Part shown: one piece after another, positions 55,601 through 63,116 of the stretch
Layout of the letters: each line of letters opens with the position of its first letter
Position numbering within the stretch: position 1 is the stretch's first letter
NCBI GenBank assembly: GCA_029706075.1
Contig: JAINUG010000131.1
Location: 2,170,001 to 2,234,000, forward strand
Source: Aldrovandia affinis
Taxonomy: Eukaryota > Chordata > Actinopteri > Notacanthiformes > Halosauridae
Reading direction: 5' to 3'
Length of the DNA stretch: 64,000 nt
The notes under the pieces: model-generated
Database searches by the model: none
What the model was told of the DNA's origin: nothing
Seen by the model: the letters and a program-made list of their open reading frames with translations, nothing else
Translations under genes and position numbers: made by a program

Positions 55601-57564
55601 ATTGCACAGGCCGCTGTGGTGGTAGGCCAGGCCATACGGCACGGTCTTCTGCAGGACGGGACACAGGGACCCATTCCCGCTGGCCCTCAGCTCCTCCAGC
55701 AACAAGGCCTTCTCCGCTTCCCTGCACTGCAAGTAGTCCCTGAGGAGACCAGGGATGCATGCTCAGTTTCCGACTTAAACTTTTACGTTTATTCACTTAA
55801 CATGTGCCTCATCCTTTTTTAAGGATTTTTGAACCATTGGTCAATTTACCTGGCAAACAACCGCAAATGGCAAAGCAGTCAGTTTATACTCATGTGCTCG
55901 ATCAAGGGCTTTGGACTGAGAAAGCCTTTAGTTTAATTTTTAAAAAGGCTTAAACTCACTTAGCAATGTTGAGTGTTTAAAAAAATATTTTAGAAAAACA
56001 ATTGATCTGTTATTTACAAGAAGAAAGAAAATCACACACACGCACAATGTTTTAATATGGACACCGAACAATTACTTATAATATATATTAGTTGGGAAAT
56101 TAAGGGCCAACTTCAGATCCAAAGTGAAACAGCCATTCTGGTAAATAAATCACTACTTACAAATGTGTACGTGTACGTGCATGTAATGTGCATTCAGCAT
56201 GGAGGACATTTATTCAGTAAAAATGACAGGAGCTCAGAGCAGAAGGAATGAAAGCATACTTTTTCAGGTATTTGCAGATCATCACTGCCACGCTCTCACA
56301 GTTCTTCTTGGTGGGACAGAACACCAAGCAGGAGTTTGCTGGTATCACCTCCGTCACCAGGGCGATGATGTGATCTGGGTCCATCTTCTGCATGCTGCTG
56401 GAGTACTGCCAAATCACAAGAGGGAAACGAAGAGGAGTTAAACATCTCCTACAACAGTGGTTCCCAAAATATGGGTTGGGACCTACTGGTGGGCCATGGG
56501 AGGGGTTGAGGAGAGAGAGATACACATGACAGAATAATGTACTGTATTAAACATGGTCGGGCAATGTTTAGATAATGGCCACACGCAGCTTGAATTCAAA
56601 TTTTAAAAATTCAAAAATCAAATGTATACTCTGTATACAGTACAAATACCATTCAAACTAATCCTCACAATTTCATATAAATCTGTTCACTGGTTTTTAT
56701 TAAAAAGATGAGTGAAAATCATTAGCATTTCATAATAATTATTTTTACAGCATTATAGAGTTTCTCCCCAAATGACACATAAGAACATAAGAATACATAA
56801 TGATGAGAAGGGACCGTTCAGCCCATCTAGGCTCGTCATGTCCCAATCTAAAGAGTATCTAGTACTGCATCTAGCCAGGACTTGAATAACCCAATTATTT
56901 CTGCCTCAGCTACCCAACCTGGCAAGCTGTTCCAGGCATTTTTTGTTAAAAAAAAAAAGCTTCCTAATATCCATGTGGAATTTACTCATCTAAAAAAAAG
57001 CTTTGATAGTTCACTTTGTTAATCCATTTTAGGAATTTAAAAACCTCAATCAAATCCATCCAGTCTCCATTTGCTAAGCTCAAATAAATTGAATGCCTTA
57101 AGCCTATCCTCATAGCTTTGACCTTTCATACCAGGTACCAATATAGTTATATATTGCCGTAAACAAGTGTTTGGCACATGAAAGCGGAGTTTCATGTATC
57201 TATGAGGGAGCAAATTCTCTTTGCTGGTGTTTTTATTTTTCATTTAATGCACAAAGTTGAGTGATGTAATTCCCTAGTTCATGAAATGGTAACTACGATC
57301 TTAGTTATGGAGTCCGCCCCTCTGTTTTCACTGGTAAGTTGGTTCCATTAGTTGTCTTGATAAAATGGCAAAACAATGAATAAACATTGTTATATTAAAA
57401 GGAAACATACCTAATTTGGTTCTGTGTGGCTCAGTAGGTAGTACATGCCGCTAACAACACTTAGGTTGTGGGTTCAATTCCCATTGGGACCACATATACT
57501 GAAAAATGTATGCATTCATTACTGTAAGTCACTTTGGATAAAAGCATCTACTAAATGGCATATA

Positions 57565-57627
<63 letters not shown>

Positions 57628-60600
57628 TAAATGGCATATATTCATTTAGAAGTGTAATTCTTTACTTTGTGGAACACATGTTTCACCACAATGTGAAACC
57701 TTTCCCATACTTTGATTTTGTTAAATGTTTGAATGGTTTTAGTCAAATGTGGCAGGATCTCTTGTGAGAAACATGATAAGGTTAAAGGGGAACACTCCCA
57801 GATTTCTAGATTTAGATCTTTTTCCTCTTACCTCAAAAAACTTTGATTGTTTGATTTGTGCAGTGGTCTCATAGCTGCTCCAGAACTGCGGTTTCTCTCC
57901 AATCACTGCTTAAGTAGTTCAGAAAAGGAAGTGCTGCCTGCTCCCTGTGAATGTATGGGCTATTCTCACTTCCCTGAGAAATGCAATATGATCTAATAAA
58001 AACAGAATGCATAGTTTGATGACATACATGTTTTGACACTCATCGCTTGTGAATCAGGAAACATATGGCATCCATGAAAATACTATAAATGTTTCAGAAA
58101 TCTTGTTAGTTTCCGAGCACTGTTGGAAGCAATAGTCTCAACAGCATGCATACCCATACTCTCGAGGAAAATCCCTGAGGTGTAGGGCTCGTATTTAAAG
58201 TGTCACAAAAAGGTTTGTTGTGACTACAGAAATTGAGCACAATGGCTGTATCACTCAGTTTCTACTCTCACTGTACCCGGGATAAACTTATCTCCAATCC
58301 CTAACTATCAATAAAGTGATGCATGAAACATGAGTCCTGCATATTTCTTAGGGATGTTAGAATAGCCCATACAATCACTGGGAGCAGGCAGGACTTCCTG
58401 CTCTGGATTACATAAACAGTGCTTGTGTACCACATGAATAAATTAAGTGTAGCACACTATATTTACTGGTTGTATACACAATTATGGTAAACATCTTTAT
58501 GTAAGTAAGATTAGATTACCTTCTGGTGAAAAGCCCCTGTAAATTAAACCGCAAAAAATATATTCAAAGTGCAAGATAATGGTCGTCTCTTTTAGTCTTT
58601 TACAGAGCATTAATTACTATGAAGTAACAAGGCACATCATTGGTCAATTTTAAGTACAGTACATATAGCAATCAAATAGTCACCTAATAGTTTTCAAGAA
58701 ATTAATCAACTCTAAGTCCTGCATTCCTCTGAAAATAATCTATTTGGTTGTTGATTCACAGAGAAAGTTTGATTGAATCCTCATCAGCCTGCCCAGTGGT
58801 GAGTGCATTGTTTGAAGTAGACCAACATACAGTGACGCTTGAAAGTTTGTGAACCCCTTGTGCAATGATATACACTACATTATGTATATGTATATGATAT
58901 ATGTACATTATTTTTCCGTTTTTGGTAACCTAAACTGAAAATAATGTACATTTCAGAGTTATAAAAAGGCCCTTTTCAGGAACAAGTAATGGGTTAACAT
59001 GGGTTTTTTTTTTTTTACAAAAACCTCTGGCAGTTTACTTTTCTTTCCCTTTGTTACCATTTCAGGTTATTCACTGGACTTGAACTGCTTACATTTCAGT
59101 AAAAACTGGAAAATGGGGGTGTTCTAAAACTTTTGACCGGTAGGGTAAATCTAGGGTAATCAGAACCAGTCTTTTCTTAACTGAAATAAAGGGTCTATAT
59201 TTATCGATTTCATCATTTTTTTAAGGAAATTGTGCATATCCAGTGCCTTTTGAGTAAAAATATGGAAAAAAGAATTAGTGAAGTTGCAAAAAATAAGTTA
59301 ACCTCCTGTTGCCTTAGTTAAATAAAGTAGGTAAGTAGAATCAGGTGGGTATATAATTGGGTACCAAGTTAACCAATCAAAGGTCAGATTTTTAGGAAAG
59401 AGTTTTGGCGGCACACTCAAATACAGGTAAGAAACAGTTTGGTGTTACCCATACAGGTGAATGCAAATCACACCAGGTTGGGATCTAAGGAGACCTCAGG
59501 AAGAGAGTAGTGAGTGCACATCAGTCTGGAGAAGGATATAAAATCATATCAAAAAGACATGGGCTCTAGTCAGGCCAAGGTGAAACAAATAATATACAAA
59601 TGGAGAGCGTTTAACATGCCAGTGACTCTGCCTAGAAGTGGGCGTCCTACTAAAATATCACCAAGAGCCACAAGAAAAAGAATGAATCAAGTAAAAAGCA
59701 ACCTGAGAATAACATCCAGAAATCTACAAGCCTCCCTCGCTACATCTGATGTCACTGCACACACTGCTGAATAGAACTCCCATGCAAGGGTAGCCAGGAA
59801 CAAGCCTCTGCTGTCTAAAAAGAACCAAGCTGCCCGTCTTAAGTTTGCCAGAGGCCACCTGGACAAACCTGAAGGTTTCTGGAAGTCTGTTCTCTGAACA
59901 GATGAGTCCAAAATCAACATTTTTGTCACAATAAAAAATGGCATGTCTGTCAAAAACCCAACACTGCCCAGCACCAAAATAACCGTATCCCTACGGTGAA
60001 GCATGGTGGCGGGACTGACTGTCATGATCTGGGGCTGCTTTTCTTCCTCTGGGCCTGGACGACTCAACATCATTAAGGGAACCATGAATTCTGAGGGATA
60101 TCACAGAATTCTTATACAGAACGTCAGGCCATCAGTCCGAAAGCTAAAACTTGGCCGAAAGTGGGTGTTCCAACAAGACAATTATCCGAAGCATTCCAGC
60201 AAATATACCAAAGAATGGCTCAGGAGAAAGACGTTTTGAGATTAGCCAAGTCAAAGTCCTGACCTAAGTCCAATCAAGATGCTGTGGCAAGACCTGAAGT
60301 GGGCTGTTCATGCCAGACAGCCCTCAAACTTCACTGAGTTGGCTGGGTTCTGTAAGGAGGAGTGGGCGAGAATCCCTCAAAGAAGATGCCAGAGTCTGAT
60401 CAGTGGCTATAGGAGACGTTTGCGTCAAGTCATCGTGCTAAAGGAGGTGCCACAAGTTATTGATTGAAGGGGTTCACATATTTTTGCACACAAGGATATC
60501 TGAGTTTTTCTTAAATAAACCAGTTTTGTTAAATAAACAATGAAAATATATCATACTTCTTTGTGTGTGTCCTTTATTTGGGATATCTTTGTTAAGAATT

Positions 60601-63116
60601 GAGGTTTAGATAAATATTTTTTAGGCTCATTTTTCTATAATATATGAAAACAATGACCACCCCCTGTATGGTTCACAAACGTTTAAACATCACTGTAGTT
60701 ACAGTACTGTAGCAGGTATCAAAACATTGTGTGATGGAAGACTTGTCATTACACAGATCAAGATAATGGTCAAGGTTCTCCTGTGAACCATTAGGTCTCA
60801 TTTTTTTTGGGGTTTAATATAATACATTTTCCATTAATATTAACACTAGTCAAATTAAACATTTCACCTGTAACATGCACTGCAGTGCACAGGTAGTTGT
60901 TTTGAAATGTGTTTAAAACATTTCAATTCCATATTTTAATAAGGGGTGGGTCACAGAAAATGCACTTACTCAATAAGTGGACCATAGGCTTACGCCACTT
61001 TCCTAGAAGAATAACACATATAGAGCAAGTAGTGTATGGATATATGAGTACTTATGTGAACATCCGAAATGTGTGCAAAATGGGTTCCCCTTCTCATTAC
61101 AAGCGAGAGAAAAAATTAAGTCTACTGTAAATGTGAACATACCTTAAAACTTAGAAGCCGTGACAACCTGAAGCACTGCTCCTCCTTTGGGTCAATCTCA
61201 TAGATGGAATCCTTCAGCTTCACATACTCTTTCAGCTGGACCTGGACATAATAACAAGATATCACTTTGGTAAAACATTCAACGTTCAACACAAAGCATG
61301 AGGCTACCATGCCTGTACAAAAAACTAAGAAATTACAGGTCTGAATTTCAGGCCCTCAGAAGCATTGGAGAATGTCAAGTACTTGTTTCACTTGCAGGTA
61401 TCAACTGACTACAATAAACCAAGGGCCATCAGGCAGAATAGGAAATTCTAAGTATACAGTCTATATTAAGTATAAGTGCAGTAGACTCTGTTTGTATTCA
61501 CACCCTTGATAAATATAAACAAAAGAGATTGTATAAAATAAACTAAGTATATTGAGTAATTAGGTATATTTTATGCCAATTATATATGCCAAACCTACAA
61601 TACTAATACTATTGTTCAGAAAAACATATTTTGTTTTATTAATATTTTTTTCTGGATCACAATTATTCACACCCCTAACTATTATTTTAAATGTAATCCA
61701 TCAAAAACAAATCTTCATAAATTATGAAGTTATCTTCATTTACTTATCTGAAGTTAATTGAAAAGTTATGTAACTACACAGTGGCCTACAAGATTTCCCT
61801 AGGGGGTGAAACATGTTTGAAATACTGTGGTCAACCATCATCATGGTGAAAGGCAAAGAACTCCCTTTAATTTTAATCAGGAGATCACAAAAAATTACTA
61901 AAAAGTTAAAGATACCACTTTCCACTGTTTGTGAATTATTAGGAAGTTTAAGGCCACTGGAACAGTGGCTAACCTGCCAGGTAGAGGTCAAGTCTATCTT
62001 GCCCCCACGTGTAGTGAGACGGATGGTTTGAGAGGAAAAAGAAGTCCAAGGAGTACAGTTCAAGATCTCCAAAACAACCTGGCATCTTGGGGTTACAAGG
62101 TGTCTAAAGCTACCATTCGACAACGCCTACATCACAATGGCCTTTATGGCAGACTTGTAAGAAGGAAGCCTCTTTTGACAAAAAGGCATCTTGACCGCAG
62201 ATGGACCTTCCACCAAGACAACGATCCCAAACATACATCCAAAGCAACTAATAAATGGTTGACAGAGCACAAGATCAATGTCCTGATGTGGCCATCTCAG
62301 TCTCCTGAATCCAACTGAGTCCTGAGTCCACAAACATCAACCCAAGAATCTGAAGGAACTAGAACAATTCTGCATGGAGGAATGGTTGAGGATCCCCCAA
62401 GAAGTTCCATAACCTCGTACAACACTACAGAAGGCAACTACTGTACTTGCTGTTAAAATGGGGAGGAACCACAAAGTACTGATAACAGGGGTGTGAATAT
62501 TTGTTATTCTTGATTTTTATGGGGGAAAAAAAAATCTGTGGTTCATGTGAATTAAAGAATATAATTTAGCATAGTGAGAATAAAATAAAGCTGATTTTTC
62601 CAATCTCTTTTGTTAATCTTTATCAAGGGTGTGAATAAAATACAGAGTCTACTGTATATCTTAAACTGAAAAACTCTTTGTGCAACCAAATTTCACAAGC
62701 AACATGCAATCACAAATAGAGGGAGCAAAATGCCATACAGGTCTGAAGTCATTGGTGTAATTGTCTGCTTGCAGGAATTTTTTCAGGTCCCCAACATTGC
62801 CAAGAGTAGCACTCATTCCTATAATTTGTGTTGATCCTGTCGAAAAAAGTGAATTAAAAGAATTTAGAACATAGATCTCATAAATGGCAAAATAAAGTTT
62901 TCTGAATGGTATAGTAAACTAGAGAACTCAAAATGAGCACATTAATTCTAAACTAAAAACGTCACAGTGCTACAGTTATGAATGACTTGAAATGGAATTA
63001 GGCAAAGGGAATTAGAAGTGAACACATATGGAATAAAACTTACTGCTGGCGTACAGCACCTTGGCCAAGGCCATTTCAAGGACTGCCCCTCTATATCCGT
63101 CACCCAGCATGTGGAG
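34603..63116 (-). CDS. helq: DNA helicase HELQ, C-terminal 14 exons (N-terminal exons outside window)
   Basis: HELQ is a Ski2-like, ATP-driven 3'-5' DNA helicase that acts at stalled forks and in crosslink and double-strand break repair in the nucleus. Coding exons from 5' to 3' are 63044-63116, 62739-62836, 61143-61241, 56260-56405, 55500-55739, 54599-54740, 51791-51895, 51285-51495, 50483-50640, 46205-46303, 44420-44593, 43950-44063, 36152-36286 and 34603-34686. They total 1878 nt, in phase throughout, for 625 residues plus TAA. The first begins right after the DE of the DExH box with [10 protein letters not shown]. Then come IGMSATL (motif III), [20 protein letters not shown] (motif IV region), YHHSGL and [14 protein letters not shown] (motif V), [15 protein letters not shown] (motif VI), the winged-helix and ratchet regions, and a terminal HhH-like part ([14 protein letters not shown]). 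Motif I is outside the window. Introns range from 99 bases to 7.7 kb. Confidence 0.95.
34700..36151. other. helq last intron, no recognised element
   Basis: AT-rich sequence. A 93-codon plus-strand frame at 35497-35778 shows no family features and is taken as chance. Confidence 0.5.
36152..36286 (-). CDS. helq: helq exon, HhH-like region
   Basis: 135 nt between CTCAG and GTAAGT; encodes [20 protein letters not shown] and [13 protein letters not shown], the helix-hairpin-helix-like C-terminal part. Confidence 0.95.
36695..38040 (-). mobile_element. Tc1-like transposon with DD36E spacing
   Basis: The 1346-bp element has inverted ends beginning CACTGCCCGTCCCAAAAAAA (left) and CACTGCCTGGCCCAAAAAAA (right, reversed) and TA duplications at 36693-36694 and 38041-38042. 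It carries a 320-codon transposase frame on the minus strand. An extra repeat of the phrase CAGAGTTGCATACATTTT at 36766 and 36866 shows a small internal duplication near the left end. Confidence 0.93.
36946..37908 (-). CDS. Tc1-like (DD36E) transposase, open frame of 320 codons
   Basis: The frame carries a helix-turn-helix ([20 protein letters not shown]), a second DNA-binding region ([14 protein letters not shown]), and the catalytic triad. The triad is Asp in WSDESRF, Asp in [13 protein letters not shown] (second Asp of the pair) and Glu in [11 protein letters not shown], with 36 residues between the last two. The spacing is that of the DD36E group of Tc1/mariner transposases. The start is uncertain: the first residues ([12 protein letters not shown]) do not look like the family start, and an internal Met (MENMLICF) is possible. 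The frame ends at 36946 with a short non-conserved tail (FDIICFPPC), so the natural C-terminus may be lost by a frameshift. It is therefore probably defective at both ends but has an intact catalytic core. Confidence 0.82.
   Translation of the reverse strand: MSSFSFLKQPCRKTYPVVMENMLICFRRVKLLACIKAPAPTPATTKEIAETTKIGLRTVQRIIKTWKDSGEPSSSRKKCGLKEILNDRDRRSLKRLVKSYRKKSTVELTAMFNSESKSISTRTMRRELKGLGLNSCVALRQPLVSEANWKKRLQFAREHKDWTLEQWKKVMWSDESRFTLFQSDGRIRVRREADEVMHPSCLVPTVQACGDSVMILGCCSWSGLGSATLCAQRMRSADYLNILNNKVFPSMDFFFPDGTGIFQDDNATIHRAQIVKEWFREHETSFSHMDWPPQSPNLNPIENLWDVLEKTFDIICFPPC
38225..38340. repeat. Possible short dispersed repeat with internal duplication
   Basis: The phrase CCATTTAGTAAATCTG at 38257 recurs as CCTTTAGTAAATCTGGCC at 38315, each near a GCGACC or GTCACA motif. 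It may be part of a fish MITE; boundaries were not established. Confidence 0.4.
38712..39015 (-). mobile_element. Long SINE, family A
   Basis: The plus strand reads GTCGGCTTCCCTCCCCC, GGGGCGGACAGCCAATTGCC and a reversed B-box region TTTTAAACCCCGG. The family 3' end is shortened on the left. Confidence 0.82.
39219..39830 (+). mobile_element. Tc1-like transposon 5' part, truncated
   Basis: It starts CAGTACTGTGCAAATGTCTT, a known fish Tc1 terminus. A plus-strand frame at 39522-39806 carries [17 protein letters not shown] and a DRRSLTRN region, the N-terminal DNA-binding half of a transposase. The catalytic half and the right end are missing. It includes a strong inverted repeat at 39381-39462. 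Confidence 0.78.
39381..39462. repeat. 35-bp inverted repeat with 12-base loop
   Basis: Arms are 39381-39415 and 39428-39462. They differ at only two positions. The left arm begins GTTATTGATGTCTTGTGAGA. RNA from either strand could fold into a long hairpin. Confidence 0.95.
39840..41620. other. helq intron, mostly unrecognised
   Basis: AT-rich sequence with an alternating purine-pyrimidine tract at 40880-40936. No gene was recognised. Confidence 0.5.
40880..40936. repeat. Alternating purine-pyrimidine tract (CGCAC/GCATGC-rich)
   Basis: Runs of ACGCACGCATGCATGCAC and related words alternate purine and pyrimidine for most of the length. Such tracts can adopt Z-DNA in supercoiled DNA. Confidence 0.75.
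41627..42181 (-). mobile_element. Internally deleted Tc1-like element (DD36E-type family)
   Basis: Inverted ends are CAGGTATGTGCCAAAATAAA and, from the right, CAGACAACTGCCAAGATAAA; a TA follows the right end at 42182-42183. The minus strand encodes the C-terminal half of a transposase with [14 protein letters not shown], then 36 residues from the Asp to the Glu in LNPIE. It is a sister copy of 11885-12519. At 555 bp it is non-autonomous. Confidence 0.85.
42190..43949. other. helq intron, no recognised element
   Basis: Ordinary intron sequence. A duplicated phrase TCCGACTCTTACATGGCTAA / CCGACTCTTACCTGGCTAAA lies near 43169-43220. No gene was seen. Confidence 0.5.
43950..44063 (-). CDS. helq: helq exon ([12 protein letters not shown])
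   Basis: 114 nt between GTCAG and GTATGT; encodes [19 protein letters not shown] and [14 protein letters not shown]. Confidence 0.95.
44420..44593 (-). CDS. helq: helq exon ([14 protein letters not shown])
   Basis: 174 nt between CTCAG and GTGGGC; encodes [18 protein letters not shown] and [21 protein letters not shown] microsatellite abuts the acceptor. The three extra bases at the start (Ala) depend on the choice of AG. Confidence 0.94.
44597..44655. repeat. (GT)n(GA)n microsatellite at a helq splice acceptor
   Basis: On the minus strand this reads (CT)n followed by (AC)n and ends directly at the CTCAG acceptor, so it supplies the polypyrimidine tract. Eleven or so GA units are in one run. 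Confidence 0.95.
45410..45902. mobile_element. hAT-like MITE split by a SINE
   Basis: The left arm reads TTCTGGAGAGCCACAGGGTG followed by TGCTGG; the right arm reads CCTTGTGGCTCTCCAGGACC, its inverted counterpart, with GAAAACCAGCATAC. This arrangement of inverted arms is a common fish MITE type. The family A SINE at 45560-45818 sits between them. Confidence 0.75.
45560..45818 (-). mobile_element. Long SINE, family A, nested in the MITE
   Basis: The plus strand begins with the 3' end (TTTTTCTCCCAATTTGGTTG), continues through TCACCCTCCCCACGAGTCC and ends near CTGCTACGCTATCCG. The central part with the GACAGCCAAT core is deleted. Confidence 0.75.
46205..46303 (-). CDS. helq: helq exon ([12 protein letters not shown])
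   Basis: 99 nt between TTTTAG and GTGAGG; encodes [20 protein letters not shown] and [13 protein letters not shown]. Confidence 0.94.
46310..47410. other. helq intron, no recognised element
   Basis: No gene or clear repeat was seen. An 82-codon frame at 46690-46938 has no family features. Confidence 0.45.
47418..47637 (-). mobile_element. tRNA-derived SINE with perfect A and B boxes
   Basis: On the minus strand the A box TAGTGTAATGG (47627-47617) and the B box GTTCAATTC (47582-47574) both fit the pol III consensus exactly. The tail reads CTGTAAGTTGCTCTGGATAA and ends AAAATGTAATATAC, an L2-type SINE tail. Confidence 0.88.
48060..50270 (+). mobile_element. L1/Tx1-like LINE remnant
   Basis: Plus-strand pieces in RT order are [15 protein letters not shown] near 48430-48475, then [20 protein letters not shown] near 48795-48850 (the domain usually written as EKAFDRVEW). 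SSSFPLEKG near 48940, YADD-like YAYDILLY near 49100-49125, and the C-terminal HMFWDCPII and [13 protein letters not shown] near 49835-49910 follow. These phrases are those of the Tx1/L1 group. Stops and frameshifts are frequent, so it is an old copy in a helq intron. Confidence 0.75.
50483..50640 (-). CDS. helq: helq exon ([12 protein letters not shown])
   Basis: 158 nt between CTGCAG and GTGAGC; encodes [20 protein letters not shown] and [20 protein letters not shown]. Confidence 0.95.
50870..51140 (+). mobile_element. Long SINE, family A, degenerate
   Basis: It ends GACATTCCAAATTGGGAGAA and follows the family order, with a tRNA-like head near 50880-50940 (GGGGTCTGGAATCTAATCC, a decayed B box). 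Confidence 0.65.
51285..51495 (-). CDS. helq: helq exon (winged-helix region)
   Basis: 211 nt between CTCTAG and GTGATA; encodes [20 protein letters not shown], then [19 protein letters not shown] and [13 protein letters not shown]. Confidence 0.95.
51791..51895 (-). CDS. helq: helq exon ([10 protein letters not shown])
   Basis: 105 nt between TTCAG and GTGAGT; encodes [19 protein letters not shown] and [13 protein letters not shown]. Confidence 0.95.
52110..52490 (+). mobile_element. Long SINE, family A, degenerate
   Basis: It starts with a tRNA-like head (GGGCTGCTGGATGGCTCATC) and ends GGGCATTCCAAATTGGGAGG, followed by (AAAT)n. The decayed B-box region is near 52172. Confidence 0.7.
52614..53085 (+). 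pseudogene. LINE reverse transcriptase fragment, catalytic YTDD variant
   Basis: The frame runs from [20 protein letters not shown], where YTDD replaces the usual YADD, through [13 protein letters not shown] and [20 protein letters not shown] to [12 protein letters not shown]. It is the palm-to-thumb part of an RT. After a frameshift near 53020 it reads [10 protein letters not shown] and stops at the hAT-like insertion. The later tail reads [17 protein letters not shown] sequence with changes near 54310-54350. N-terminal domains are missing, as in 5'-truncated LINEs. Confidence 0.75.
53087..54274. mobile_element. hAT-like non-autonomous element nested in the LINE
   Basis: Ends carry inverted GGTCGACC-rich sequence: TTTGGTCGACCGGGATTTG near 53110 and TTGGTCGACCAAGATTTG near 54238. 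The right terminus GTCGGGGACAGCCCTAG matches the end of a widespread fish hAT family. The left terminus lacks the CAGGGCTGTCC part. No transposase was found. The LINE coding sequence continues on both sides. Confidence 0.7.
54599..54740 (-). CDS. helq: helq exon, helicase motif VI
   Basis: 142 nt between CGTCAG and GTAAAG; encodes [18 protein letters not shown] and [13 protein letters not shown], the motif VI arginine-finger region, then [13 protein letters not shown]. Confidence 0.96.
54745..55499. other. helq intron, no recognised element
   Basis: AT-rich with a T-rich run near 55180-55200. No gene was recognised. Confidence 0.5.
55500..55739 (-). CDS. helq: helq exon, motif V region
   Basis: 240 nt between CCTCAG and GTGGGC; encodes [38 protein letters not shown] and [19 protein letters not shown]. 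Confidence 0.96.
55745..56259. other. helq intron, no recognised element
   Basis: No gene or repeat was recognised. Confidence 0.5.
56260..56405 (-). CDS. helq: helq exon, motif IV region
   Basis: 146 nt between TGGCAG and GTATGC; encodes [18 protein letters not shown] and [20 protein letters not shown]. Confidence 0.96.
56779..57200 (-). mobile_element. CR1-like LINE 3' part, antisense to the window
   Basis: On the minus strand this reads [19 protein letters not shown] and ends, at the left, in the CR1 terminal AGAATACATAATGATGAGAA and ACATAAGAACATAAG. It is the same family as 7346-7752 but runs in the direction of helq transcription. Confidence 0.82.
57418..57565 (+). mobile_element. tRNA-derived SINE, short family, second copy
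   Basis: A box TGGCTCAGTAG at 57427-57437 and B box GTTCAATTC at 57472-57480 both fit pol III consensus. The tail CTGTAAGTCACTTTGGATAA matches the 9232 copy, and an AT-repeat follows. Confidence 0.9.
57567..57622. repeat. (TA)n microsatellite
   Basis: About 28 TA units directly after the SINE tail, probably grown from the tail. Apparent Ile-Tyr repeat proteins across it are artefacts. Confidence 0.97.
57640..58829. other. helq intron, no recognised element
   Basis: No gene was recognised. Ordinary AT-rich intron sequence. Confidence 0.5.
58830..60695 (+). mobile_element. Tc1-like transposon, dead, with nested fragment
   Basis: Inverted ends are CAGTGACGCTTGAAAGTTTG and, from the right, CAGTGATGTTTAAACGTTTG. 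TA duplications are at 58828-58829 and 60696-60697. The length, 1866 bp, exceeds the usual 1.6 kb. AAAACTTTTGACCGGTAG at about 59127 looks like the end of another Tc1 family and may explain the excess. Confidence 0.9.
59514..60467 (+). pseudogene. Tc1-like transposase, multiple stops, catalytic Glu changed
   Basis: Pieces are a DNA-binding region ([29 protein letters not shown]) at 59560-59690, [16 protein letters not shown] at 60006-60060, the second catalytic Asp in [13 protein letters not shown] near 60168-60205, and the tail from 60279. Stops interrupt near 59772, 59897 and 60237. The block normally ending PIE reads PIKMLW near 60275, so the catalytic Glu is Lys. It is clearly non-functional. 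Confidence 0.88.
61143..61241 (-). CDS. helq: helq exon ([16 protein letters not shown])
   Basis: 99 nt between TCCAG and GTATGT; encodes [20 protein letters not shown] and [10 protein letters not shown]. It lies between two Tc1 elements. Confidence 0.95.
61479..62654 (+). mobile_element. Tc1-like transposon with decayed transposase
   Basis: Inverted ends begin CAGTAGACTCTGT and extend to include TATTCACACCCTTGAT. A TA follows the right end; the left TA has been lost. Transposase pieces: [28 protein letters not shown], the second Asp in [12 protein letters not shown] near 62212-62246, and SQSPESN where the Glu block is deleted. The 6113-7345 element is a longer-surviving but end-truncated copy of the same family. 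Confidence 0.9.
62739..62836 (-). CDS. helq: helq exon, motif III
   Basis: 98 nt between GACAG and GTATGG; encodes [20 protein letters not shown], with the MSAT motif of superfamily 2 helicases. Confidence 0.96.
63044..63116 (-). CDS. helq: helq first exon in window, end of DExH box
   Basis: 73 nt between ATCAG and GTAAGT; encodes [19 protein letters not shown]. The DE of the DExH box must come from the preceding exon, which was not found before 64000. Confidence 0.95.

Noticed and set aside
55490..55822. 110-codon plus-strand frame
   Set aside because: It is the antisense shadow of the helq motif V exon.
57445..57767. Frames with long Ile-Tyr repeats
   Set aside because: They are translations of the (TA)n microsatellite and SINE tail.
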